Assembly (NCBI RefSeq): GCF_007183175.1
Contig: NZ_AP019807.1
Location: 1 to 64,000 of the forward strand
DNA from: Microbulbifer sp. GL-2
GTDB taxonomy: Bacteria > Pseudomonadota > Gammaproteobacteria > Pseudomonadales > Cellvibrionaceae
Direction: 5' to 3'
Length of the DNA stretch: 64,000 bases
The notes beneath the pieces are model-generated. The model saw nothing but the letters and a program-made list of their open reading frames with translations, was not told where the DNA came from and ran no database searches. Each line of letters starts with the position of its first letter. The first letter of the stretch is position 1. A program made the translations under genes and the position numbers. Positions 1-7,919 of the stretch are shown piece after piece.

Positions 1-546
1 CCACTACTTTGGAGACAGTCCAGCGCCCAAATGCAGAGCCTCCGAACTTCTTCCATAACTGCAATACAGGGCTCTTTGAAGATTGATAGTCCATCTCACC
101 TCACTATCTATACGATTGACTGGCAAGCGCCTTGGTTGACGCCAATATTACGTGCAACTATATATCATCGAACCGCCGGACCAGATAATCAGAACTATCA
201 GTTTCATTGACAGGTCTGATTACCAAAAGCTGTAAAGCACCGAGTCAAAGACACCCAAAGTGATTCAGTGGAGTCCTACCTGCATTCTCTTTATAGCTAT
301 TATTGTAAACTCAACCCTTCTCCCATTAACGAATGGTATAAGTATAAAACGGAGACAAGAAAATAAATTGGCACCAATATCTGCGGAGAATTTCAATAAA
401 CACATGTTAATCTGGCAATCAAATAAATCGACAGCTCGGAAAAATCTATATTTTGGAGCTTAATCTCATTTTTTCACCCACAATTAAGCGACAACAACTA
501 TAAAAGCAGCGTTTTCATTTTTTAGAACTATAAAAGGAAAGTTAAC
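1..546. other. Left edge, no confident gene
   Basis: No recognisable gene lies in this AT-rich stretch. A 67-codon plus-strand frame from a GTG at 260 to a stop at 463 has a hydrophobic N-terminus (CILFIAIIV) like a weak signal peptide. It has no clear Shine-Dalgarno sequence and no family I recognise, so I do not call it. Two copies of AACTATAAAAG lie near 496 and 527, just upstream of the next gene, and could be part of its promoter or leader. Confidence 0.4.
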
Positions 547-1194
547 ATGGCTATTCTGCCGGCAAATGCACTCAATCAACTACAGACAAATACATCAAAT
601 TTTCTAAAAACCTTTCCCATTAGAATTTATGGTGATCCAGGAGCCTCTGCGGTAACCCAATATTGCATTGGCAATGGAGGAAACTCCTATCGTCCAGGAA
701 CTGTACTGGGCACACATAACATGCATACAACTGAGTCATTTCAAATCCGCGGCAATGCATTTTATCTGGCCACAAACCCACACCTGTTTTTTACCCACTC
801 CATACATATGGATGTAGGTGCAGCTAATCTGGGTTTTTACCGACTACCCAGTGCAACTGGTCCGTCGATGATGGTAACCGGTCAACTATCCGCCTGTTCT
901 TTTGTAATCCGCCCAGTTGTCGGAAGTACGGCCCTGGACGTTGCTCATGTACAGCCCGCAGCAGTCAATGGCGATACCCTTCGCAATAACCTCGCAGCCA
1001 CTTATGGAACCGCTTTTGTTTACGGCACCAGCAATCAACGAGGTTTTTACAATGGCGCAAACCGCACCGTTTCAGTGATTGGCATACGTACAGGCACTAA
1101 CTGGAAAATCTACGCTCAGAAACACGATAGAACCACAGGAGATTATCGCATTCTCAGTGTGTATGAGATTTACCCAACACATCATAAGCTTTAA
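547..1194 (+). CDS. Hypothetical protein, 215 aa
   Basis: I do not recognise this protein. The ATG is preceded by a good ribosome binding site (AAGGAAAG about 6 bases upstream). There is no signal peptide or membrane segment, so it is probably cytoplasmic or exported by a non-Sec route. It is rich in Gly, Asn, Thr and Tyr and looks like a small globular beta-rich domain. A Cys at residue 117 (SACSF) and a His at 134 (AHVQP) sit in the best-conserved-looking part and could form a Cys/His pair as in papain-like or deamidase toxins. That is speculation from spacing only. It stands alone: no gene partner within 300 bases on either side, and no candidate immunity gene can be seen. Confidence 0.6.
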   Translation: MAILPANALNQLQTNTSNFLKTFPIRIYGDPGASAVTQYCIGNGGNSYRPGTVLGTHNMHTTESFQIRGNAFYLATNPHLFFTHSIHMDVGAANLGFYRLPSATGPSMMVTGQLSACSFVIRPVVGSTALDVAHVQPAAVNGDTLRNNLAATYGTAFVYGTSNQRGFYNGANRTVSVIGIRTGTNWKIYAQKHDRTTGDYRILSVYEIYPTHHKL

Positions 1195-1314
1195 CAAAAT
1201 AACAGCAGGCAGCTGTTTGACAATTAGAAATTCAAGATGATTTTCTCTTCCTTGCAATAAATAAATTGAAAGTTTAGCCTTTGCCAAACCAACACCTCAA
1301 ACCCTGTCAGTTCC

Positions 1315-1356
1315 AATAGAAATAGAAATAGAAATAGAAATAGAAATAGAAATAGA
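1315..1356. repeat. Seven tandem AATAGA hexamers
   Basis: Seven perfect copies of AATAGA run head to tail inside the 390-base gap between the hypothetical gene ending at 1194 and the zinc-PLC-like gene at 1585. Perfect hexamer arrays change copy number by slippage. The array lies about 230 bases upstream of the next start, so it could alter promoter spacing, but nothing shows that it does. The rest of the gap holds no gene I can support. Confidence 0.9.
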
Positions 1357-1584
1357 AATTCTATCAAAGGGACTAACGGGGTAAAAATTCATAAAAATGA
1401 AACTTTTCTTTCATGCTGCTTAAATGAGGCTCGCCGCACAGATTAACTGATCGCCTGAGGCAAATTGGCTATCGTCATATAAACGCATTAATACTGTCAT
1501 TTCACACCAGCATACTTACACGAATCTGCTTGTGGGTTTCCGCAGGCATTCCATTAAAGACAAAAAAATCGTTTAGGATATGTC

Positions 1585-2607
1585 GTGAAGAAAACGCTTA
1601 CCACAGGCCTAATTTTCGCTGCCTTAACTGCATCATCTGCGCAGGCTTTCCAGCAAATAACCCACAAGCGCATCGCAATTGATGCGGTTTCGTATATGCG
1701 CAACAATCCAGAGGCAACTGAGTACAACAAACTAAAAGCTTGGGTGAACGCCGCTGGATACAGCGTAGATGAATTTGCTGAAGTGCTAGGCCAGGGCGCC
1801 TATGATGTGGATGATTTCAAGGATACTTACCTGTGCGGGGCAATCACAGGTGATTGTGTCTATGCACCAGTATTCAATGCTGGTGCCTCACTGGTTGGTT
1901 ACACCAGCTATTGGCATTTCCAAAATCACACTCGCGGCTCAGATGTTCACGGGAACGACTTCGGTGGCTACAACTATGACCTGCTCACCGTGTGGGACAG
2001 CATCGATAATATGGCAGCCACTTGGCTGGTTGGCGACTACCTGGATGACGGCAACGGAGGGATGACCGGTTGGTGGTCAGCCGATGACTCAGAATACAAT
2101 ACCTATGGTATCACTGAAGCTAACTATCGCCAGGGTAGCCATTCTTCTAAATCTATGTATGACGACTTTGAGGAGATCCCCTTTCAACCTATCGACAACC
2201 TCGGCCAGTACTGGTACAGCCAATTTCTTGCCCAACCAACCGCACAAACTCTCGGCTTTGTAATGCATACCACAGACCTGCTTCAGCCACACCATGTGTG
2301 GACCACCTCAGGACTCAACCACAGCGGTTGGGAGGGCTGGGTTGCAGATTACTACGATAGCGAAAACCTCAATGACGAAGCACTGGTTGCTCAGGCCATG
2401 TCTAACTTTACTGCTATAGGGCAAAGCAGCGATGATATTCGCCCCCTATTGACTCAAGGCGGCGCCCTCGCCTATGCCAATGGTGGCATTGTTTTATCCA
2501 GTACCGATCATAACGACAGGTTGCAAGTGGCCAAAACTGTCGTACCTCATGCCATTGCAATGGTGGTTCATATCCTCAATCACGCTGCTCAACAAGTCAG
2601 TGAATAA
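1585..2607 (+). CDS. Exported zinc-dependent phospholipase C / P1-nuclease-fold protein
   Basis: The protein starts at GTG 1585 with AGGA about 6 bases upstream. Residues 1-21 are a Sec signal peptide ending AQA. The first mature residues contain ITHK with His27, as expected for the N-terminal zinc ligand region of this all-helical fold. Residues 228-250 hold the core motif: His228 and Asp231, then QPHH (His236/237), then HSGWE (His246, Glu250), matching the D...P.H...HxxxE pattern of Zn-PLC proteins. His228 is one residue closer to the Asp than in the classical HxxxD motif. The substrate cannot be told from sequence: phospholipid, nucleic acid or none. The downstream isomerase gene begins 58 bases later, so the two are likely co-transcribed. 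Confidence 0.7.
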   Translation: MKKTLTTGLIFAALTASSAQAFQQITHKRIAIDAVSYMRNNPEATEYNKLKAWVNAAGYSVDEFAEVLGQGAYDVDDFKDTYLCGAITGDCVYAPVFNAGASLVGYTSYWHFQNHTRGSDVHGNDFGGYNYDLLTVWDSIDNMAATWLVGDYLDDGNGGMTGWWSADDSEYNTYGITEANYRQGSHSSKSMYDDFEEIPFQPIDNLGQYWYSQFLAQPTAQTLGFVMHTTDLLQPHHVWTTSGLNHSGWEGWVADYYDSENLNDEALVAQAMSNFTAIGQSSDDIRPLLTQGGALAYANGGIVLSSTDHNDRLQVAKTVVPHAIAMVVHILNHAAQQVSE

Positions 2608-2665
2608 CAATAAGAATTAAGCACTCACCACCGGCAATCCCAGCTGGTGGTCTAAGGATATTCTG

Positions 2666-3994
2666 ATGAGAGTTCCCTGGGTATTGGCCACCGTAATGAT
2701 GGTGACCATTTTAGCTTTCGCGGACTCACCTGCAACGCTACCAGATCGTATTGCAGCAAGAGTTAATGGCGAAGATATCTCACTAGCAGCATTAGACGTA
2801 TTTATAAAAGCAGCACGTCGACATGATAAAGAGGTCAACAGGAGATCAGTGCTGAAAGGGCTTCTAGAAAGCCATCTGCTAGCCACGATGAACACCACAA
2901 AGTCTGTAATAGATAACCACAATACTGTAGGCTACGACTACCATACGCAGGTTGAGCAACAGCTCTTCAAATTGATTCGCAGCGCTTACCAAACCCCGCT
3001 TGAAAAGGCCATGCAGTCTGCAAACGTAAACAGCAGCCTGGATTTTCTAACGGCTCCTCTGACATTCAATATCAATGCACTAAAACCAGTTCTTCAGTTA
3101 CAGCAAAAGCTCTATAGCTCCATGACAACTGAACAACGGAAGTCAGCAGAGCAGCTAGTGATTGCTCGCTATAAATTCCGAGATACACAAGCTGAACAAG
3201 TATTGACTTTATGGGACTTATATCGTCGCCAGAATATGCAGCTTAAGGTACAGATGCACAACTTGAATTTGGAATTCATCCGCGAGGCCATAAAGCAACA
3301 GCTCACTAGCGCCTATGTGTTAGATTGGTTTGAAACCGGTTCATCCTTGGACCAGGTATCCCGCGCAACCGTCAAACGGTGTATAGAGTATGCCCTACAG
3401 CGTGAACTTCTATTACAAAATATGGGATTGATTCATGATATTCACGATGAAAACCCACACCTCCAAGCTCTCGCAAAATCTGTAACTAAGAAAGAAGTTC
3501 ATCAGTACTATAAAAAGCACAAAGAGGACTTCAAGCGCATTGAAAAGGTTCACGCCTATCATATCCGTCTGGAATCACAAGAAAAGGCTGATATTGTCTA
3601 CAAGGAAATCAAAGCCGGCCTGCCCTTTCATAAAGCAATTCAGAAATACTCTAATACAACAGGCCGGAACTCCAACGGCAGCCTAGGGTGGATTGATCGA
3701 GAAAACCACCGCGATCACTGGACACTCGCCATGGCATTTAGCCTCCCTGAAAATACAGTATCAAAACCATTTCGCAGCCCCCCAAAAGTCGGGGATGTGC
3801 ACTGGGAAATACTCTGGGTAGACCAGCGGGAAATTAGCTATCAGCCAATCGAGAGTGAGTCCGTGCACTATAGAGCCACTAATGCTATTGCCCAACAGAA
3901 GCTCCAAGAAAAATTCAATACGCTAATGTCACAAGCTTACAAAAATACGTCCATACAGCTAAACCAGAGGGTGCTGTCTTGCGAATTTTGTTAA
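2666..3994 (+). CDS. Exported PpiC-type (parvulin) peptidyl-prolyl isomerase
   Basis: Residues 1-20 form a signal peptide, followed by RVNGEDIS, the start of the SurA/PpiC N-terminal chaperone-like helical region. Residues about 275-375 form the parvulin domain: a Lys-rich lead-in (VHQYYKKHKEDF), VHAYHIRL, a helix with FHKAIQKYSN, and SNGSLGWIDRE. The family catalyses cis-trans isomerisation of prolyl bonds and helps fold exported proteins, here presumably in the periplasm. The central 250 residues are longer than in a minimal PpiC protein and rich in charged helices. Its end overlaps the next gene by 16 bases, and it follows the zinc-PLC-like gene closely, so it may be a dedicated foldase for that neighbour (inference). 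Confidence 0.75.
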   Translation: MRVPWVLATVMMVTILAFADSPATLPDRIAARVNGEDISLAALDVFIKAARRHDKEVNRRSVLKGLLESHLLATMNTTKSVIDNHNTVGYDYHTQVEQQLFKLIRSAYQTPLEKAMQSANVNSSLDFLTAPLTFNINALKPVLQLQQKLYSSMTTEQRKSAEQLVIARYKFRDTQAEQVLTLWDLYRRQNMQLKVQMHNLNLEFIREAIKQQLTSAYVLDWFETGSSLDQVSRATVKRCIEYALQRELLLQNMGLIHDIHDENPHLQALAKSVTKKEVHQYYKKHKEDFKRIEKVHAYHIRLESQEKADIVYKEIKAGLPFHKAIQKYSNTTGRNSNGSLGWIDRENHRDHWTLAMAFSLPENTVSKPFRSPPKVGDVHWEILWVDQREISYQPIESESVHYRATNAIAQQKLQEKFNTLMSQAYKNTSIQLNQRVLSCEFC

Positions 3995-4554
3995 TTGCCA
4001 TAGCCTTTGCTCTTACTGGATTGATCGCTGTTACAGTAACTTCAGACAATCATAGTTCAGCTTTTGACGAAAGAGTCGACACAGTTAAGCGCAACCAAAA
4101 ATCTGCCTCAACTCCAAGTAACAACCTTAAGGCGATTTCCGTAGTCACTCAAGATTCAGAAAATGGAGCTGGTCCTAACTTGTCATTACCCTCTAAGCCA
4201 AATAACGCAGCTGTGCAATCTCTAATGAAAAGTATGAAAACTGGTGATCCACGTACGCCACCACTAGCACCCACTGTTAATCCACGAATTAAACCGACAC
4301 TTGAGGAACTGGCATCCCGCGATCTTTATCGGGAGTTTGAGGCCCGCCAGAAAAAGACCGTATATGCCTCTTTTGTTGTAGCCGCAAAGCACAAAATCAC
4401 AGAAATAGAGCAACAAATCGCTCAGGGAAAGAAATTTGGTGTCAGCCAAAAACAGCTCGCCGAAGCAACACAAAAACTGGAAATGCTTCAAAAAGAAACA
4501 GGGAGAATCCTGAGGGAGCATCCAGAAATCGATATCGGATCCGGTCCAGAGTAG
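3979..4554 (+). CDS. Membrane-anchored coiled-coil hypothetical protein
   Basis: I do not recognise a family. Translation most likely begins at TTG 3979, inside the end of the isomerase gene, with AGAGG 8 bases upstream. Residues 2-20 (ILLIAIAFALTGLIAVTV) are a membrane anchor or signal. Residues 25-100 are polar and low in complexity (Ser, Asn, Pro, Lys). From about 100 to the end the protein is predicted helical, with heptad-like spacing in ITEIEQQIAQG and LAEATQKLEMLQKETG. It is probably periplasmic and tethered. The 16-base overlap suggests translational coupling with the PpiC gene, so the three genes 1585-4554 form one unit. Confidence 0.55.
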   Translation: MRILLIAIAFALTGLIAVTVTSDNHSSAFDERVDTVKRNQKSASTPSNNLKAISVVTQDSENGAGPNLSLPSKPNNAAVQSLMKSMKTGDPRTPPLAPTVNPRIKPTLEELASRDLYREFEARQKKTVYASFVVAAKHKITEIEQQIAQGKKFGVSQKQLAEATQKLEMLQKETGRILREHPEIDIGSGPE

Positions 4555-4731
4555 TAGAAAAAGCTATCGAATCCAGATCAGTTCTTGCAATACTCCCGAC
4601 ACAATATGACTGTATGTCCTGGTTCTTATCAGCCAAATATATGTGCCCAATAACAATTCGCCAATGAAAGCGTGCAACACTATAATCTCCTAAATTTTTA
4701 AAACTTTGTGGCGGTGAGCCAGGCAGGGTAG

Positions 4732-5049
4732 ATGATTGTAAAAGCAGCTTTCCCACTCTTCTTGTTAAGTTGTATAGCAACTTATTCGCTGGCGTCTACT
4801 GTTGGAGTCAGACTGGAGGACTGGGACAGCATTTGTGAAGTACAGGTCACTGGTGGAAAGAACCCATCATTCACAAACTTCGAGACCTACAAGAATGTAA
4901 GAAGGGGTTGGAAAATTGAGCGGCCGTATCAAATATGCTACCGCCGTAACGAAGAGCCTTCACAATGCAATTCAAAAATGACCTTATGGCGATGTAAAAG
5001 ATACGTGGAGTCTGATGACCAGAAAGGTAATATTTTTCCACTTTTCTAG
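4732..5049 (+). CDS. Small exported Cys-containing protein, 105 aa
   Basis: ATG 4732 follows a purine-rich AGGCAGGG. Residues 1-21 form a Sec signal peptide (FPLFLLSCIATYSLA|S). The mature part is about 84 residues with four Cys (SICEV, QICYR, SQCNS, WRCKR) and many aromatic and charged residues, suggesting a small disulfide-stabilised periplasmic or secreted domain. I cannot assign a family. It is a single gene between convergent neighbours. A shared hairpin about 55 bases downstream (5105-5154) could end both this gene and the ceramidase gene. Confidence 0.5.
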   Translation: MIVKAAFPLFLLSCIATYSLASTVGVRLEDWDSICEVQVTGGKNPSFTNFETYKNVRRGWKIERPYQICYRRNEEPSQCNSKMTLWRCKRYVESDDQKGNIFPLF

Positions 5050-5104
5050 ATTCAATGAATCCTTTATTTCAGATACTAAGTGCAATTGGCGAGGAATGTA
5101 AATA

Positions 5105-5154
5105 AAAGTGGCATGAAACATTTGTAGAAATTTTTTCCCTGGCCATGCCACTTT
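5105..5154 (-). terminator. Hairpin after the ceramidase gene
   Basis: AAAGTGGCATG at 5105-5115 is exactly complementary to CATGCCACTTT at 5144-5154 (11-bp stem, large loop). On the minus strand the stem is followed by a T-rich stretch (TTTTATTT), as expected for the end of the ceramidase transcript. The symmetry may let it serve the plus-strand gene too. Confidence 0.6.
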
Positions 5155-5171
5155 ATCAAACTAATAACTGA

Positions 5172-7256
5172 TTAATTATTTACAGTAAAGCTGCTTGACG
5201 TACCGCTGTAGCCGGAAATTTTCCCAGTCCACCCACTCTTCCAGTTTCCGTAATGCTTAATACGATATGTACCAGCTGGTGTACTTTCACCAATTGTCCA
5301 CTGCCCTTCAGCAAAGGAACAAGCCAGGCAATCTATAGCGGTATCCCTGGTCCAGATAAAACGGGTGTCCAAATCATTATCCGTAAGATAGGTTTCCCAG
5401 CTACCATTCACTTTTCGCTGAATCTCAATAAACGTGCCGCCAGTCCTGAAATTATTGCGAGGATGTCCAGAGCGAAAAGAGGCGCTCACCATGTCTCCAG
5501 CAGAGTAGCTGTTACCGGCATCATTCCAGACTTGCCCAAAAGATTCCCAAAGGCGCTTATCATCATAAACCACCCCAATAACGTGAATCACCTGGTCATT
5601 AGATAAATCTGCAGGTGCTGGGCCTGCATCGACTTCCAGATTATTGTTCATGGCATAGGCCATCTCCGTGTAAATTTGCTGATAAGCTGCAAGGGTGTTG
5701 GGGCCAAAGATAGTATGGCCACCCTCATAGTGCTGCATATCGAATTCTTCGTGTGTAGTTACGTAACCACTATAGGCATTCGCCAGACCGGCAATCACCA
5801 CCGTAGAGATTCCATTACCCTGCATAGCTGAGAGCACCTGCTCTTCCAAACGGCGCCCCGCCATAGTAGTCATCTCACTGGGCGCTGCAACCAGGGCAAG
5901 GGAACCGATCCGAAACATCTGAAATGGTAAATAGGGTGTGTACAGCTCTTGCCCCACCACTTTACGCTCTACAAAGGTTGGCTTGGGATATTGGCAGGGA
6001 TCATCCTGAGTCTCGTTGAAAACAGCCGCCGCAGAAAAGGCGTTCATCAATCCAAATATCGGGAATCCATCAATTACAGATTCAAACAGGCTTTCGCTGC
6101 GATCCCACTCCGTACCCTCATTATCTACAGACATACCTTCGAAGATACCGTCAATTCCACTGGGGCCATCCCAGGTAGAACCCGCTGTAAAGGACCAGCC
6201 AACCGCGCCTTCACATATATCCTGCTGTCCTACTCCAGAGTACTGTCCCGCCACTGTGTAGCCTGGGAAATAGATGATTTGATGGAGATAGTCCAGTTCT
6301 CCCATCAACTTGTTAGCTGCTGACTCATATAGTGACTGCGCTTTGGAAAACTGCTTTTCTGCAGCCAGCTCTAAACTCGCATATTCACTAGTACCGCAGC
6401 CATCTCTGGGGCCACACACATTTGGAGAGGCATCACCCAGGTTGCTGTTGGCAAAAGCCGCTACGAAACCATCTGAGGTATTGGGTTGGCCAGCAGCCCA
6501 GGTTTCAAATAGATAACTGGCCGCACCTTTATGGTCGCTACTCAACTGGCGTTGTTCGGTTCCGAGGGAAACATTGTGCACAGCAAACCAATTGATAATC
6601 CCCATTACCTCATTATCCGATCCCACCAATTTGAGCTGACTCATGGTTTTATTAGTATCGTATTGGTAATTACTAATATCGGAATTTTGTGCGTAAGGTT
6701 CTGGGTTGCGATTAACACTGGTATTGAGCAGGGTCCCCTGATCCAGATAAATATCGCCCTCCTTCAGGCTGTTATTCGCTGAGACAATAGACTGGTAAAT
6801 ACCTTCCACAATCGCACTGTAATTATCTCCCGCGTAACCCAATGCGCTCATATTTAACATTACATAGTGATCGTAACCACCAGGTCCCACATGCGTGTGA
6901 GTTGCTGTGAGCATGACATTCTCATCACTGAATCTATTGTTACCATACTTACTTTTAAGTTTGGCGATTACACCCTGTTTAACGCCCTGGGGAATGCCCT
7001 GCAGATCCGCAGATACAAATACTAGACGCCGACTATTCTGTTGATTCCCGATAATAAACGCGCGGGACCACAAACGGGTGTGAATACCCTTTGTTGTTTG
7101 CCCTGTCTCACCATAGCCAACCATACCAACATCGGCGGCTGGGCCCGTAATATCGTATTTACCAGTACCCAGCAACCAGTCCGCACCGAACGCAAAAGGG
7201 GAAGCGCCTACTAGCCCCAAGAGCACCACACAAATCTTGATTATTATTTTATTCAT
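5172..7256 (-). CDS. Neutral ceramidase, exported
   Basis: The protein belongs to the neutral/alkaline non-lysosomal ceramidase family, which hydrolyses the amide bond of ceramide to give sphingosine and a fatty acid. I place the start at ATG 7256, not at the longer frame from 7325: GGAGA sits at ideal spacing, and the next 24 residues are a clean signal peptide (MNKIIIKICVVLLGLVGASPFA). The mature N-terminus GTGKYDITGPAADVGMVGY is the family signature. ATHTHVGPGGYDHY holds zinc-binding His residues. GDASPN places the nucleophilic Ser at about residue 277, close to Ser274 of the Pseudomonas aeruginosa enzyme. A C-terminal Ig-like part ends GKISGYSGTSSSFTVNN. At 694 aa it is full length. Bacterial members are secreted and act on host or detrital sphingolipids. 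Confidence 0.93.
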   Translation of the reverse strand: MNKIIIKICVVLLGLVGASPFAFGADWLLGTGKYDITGPAADVGMVGYGETGQTTKGIHTRLWSRAFIIGNQQNSRRLVFVSADLQGIPQGVKQGVIAKLKSKYGNNRFSDENVMLTATHTHVGPGGYDHYVMLNMSALGYAGDNYSAIVEGIYQSIVSANNSLKEGDIYLDQGTLLNTSVNRNPEPYAQNSDISNYQYDTNKTMSQLKLVGSDNEVMGIINWFAVHNVSLGTEQRQLSSDHKGAASYLFETWAAGQPNTSDGFVAAFANSNLGDASPNVCGPRDGCGTSEYASLELAAEKQFSKAQSLYESAANKLMGELDYLHQIIYFPGYTVAGQYSGVGQQDICEGAVGWSFTAGSTWDGPSGIDGIFEGMSVDNEGTEWDRSESLFESVIDGFPIFGLMNAFSAAAVFNETQDDPCQYPKPTFVERKVVGQELYTPYLPFQMFRIGSLALVAAPSEMTTMAGRRLEEQVLSAMQGNGISTVVIAGLANAYSGYVTTHEEFDMQHYEGGHTIFGPNTLAAYQQIYTEMAYAMNNNLEVDAGPAPADLSNDQVIHVIGVVYDDKRLWESFGQVWNDAGNSYSAGDMVSASFRSGHPRNNFRTGGTFIEIQRKVNGSWETYLTDNDLDTRFIWTRDTAIDCLACSFAEGQWTIGESTPAGTYRIKHYGNWKSGWTGKISGYSGTSSSFTVNN

Positions 7257-7919
7257 ATTTTCTCCAAAAATTTTACGGTAGCGACGCCTACACATAGCAT
7301 TAGCCATGGAAAGACGACTGACCATACTTGCAAAAATTATTCTGATAACGCAGTAAAAGAAACTGGCTCTACAGCCGGCTTTACGAAGTACAACTACGTG
7401 ACTGTACTTTTATTATTTCTATTATTTCTTCCTGATAGCGACAAACCTATACAGTAATAAAGCTTAGACAGGTATGGCAATATTCTTCCTTGATTCGCAA
7501 CTTTTTAGTAAGTTATTACTTTGGCATGCGGGTTCCATGATACTTCATGAACGCTATCCACAGGTTTGCAATAACTCCCAATCCACCCAAAGCCAGGGTA
7601 CTTCGCAATACCAGATCTGCCATTAGGATTTATTAAATATAGATATCATTCATAGTCCGAGGTCGATGTAATTTCCACTTACTTTGAAAGGATCATTCGA
7701 GATGACCAAAGCGTTTTTAGTTTAGCTTTGATGAATTTCTGACGATTCCAACAAAAAAGCGCGCACCAATTTGAAGCGTAAACAGAATTACTCGAGATTC
7801 CTCTAGCCCCCGATAAATTTTGAAGCACTCACGAGTCAACAGAACCTGTGGATGAGTAGTCATTTAGTCAGCTTAACTCCTTTAGACGAAACTTTATCGC
7901 CAGAGAGGAGCCTTAGCTA
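7257..7919. other. Divergent promoter region
   Basis: This 663-base gap separates the divergent ceramidase and carbohydrate-enzyme genes. It has no coding frame I can support. It is AT-rich with several T-runs and must carry both promoters, but no single -35/-10 pair or operator stands out. The only clear signal is CAGAGAGGAG at 7901-7910, the ribosome binding site for the gene at 7920. Confidence 0.5.

Noticed and set aside
260..463. 67-codon frame with hydrophobic N-terminus
   Set aside because: No ribosome binding site, no family, and a GTG start in AT-rich DNA.
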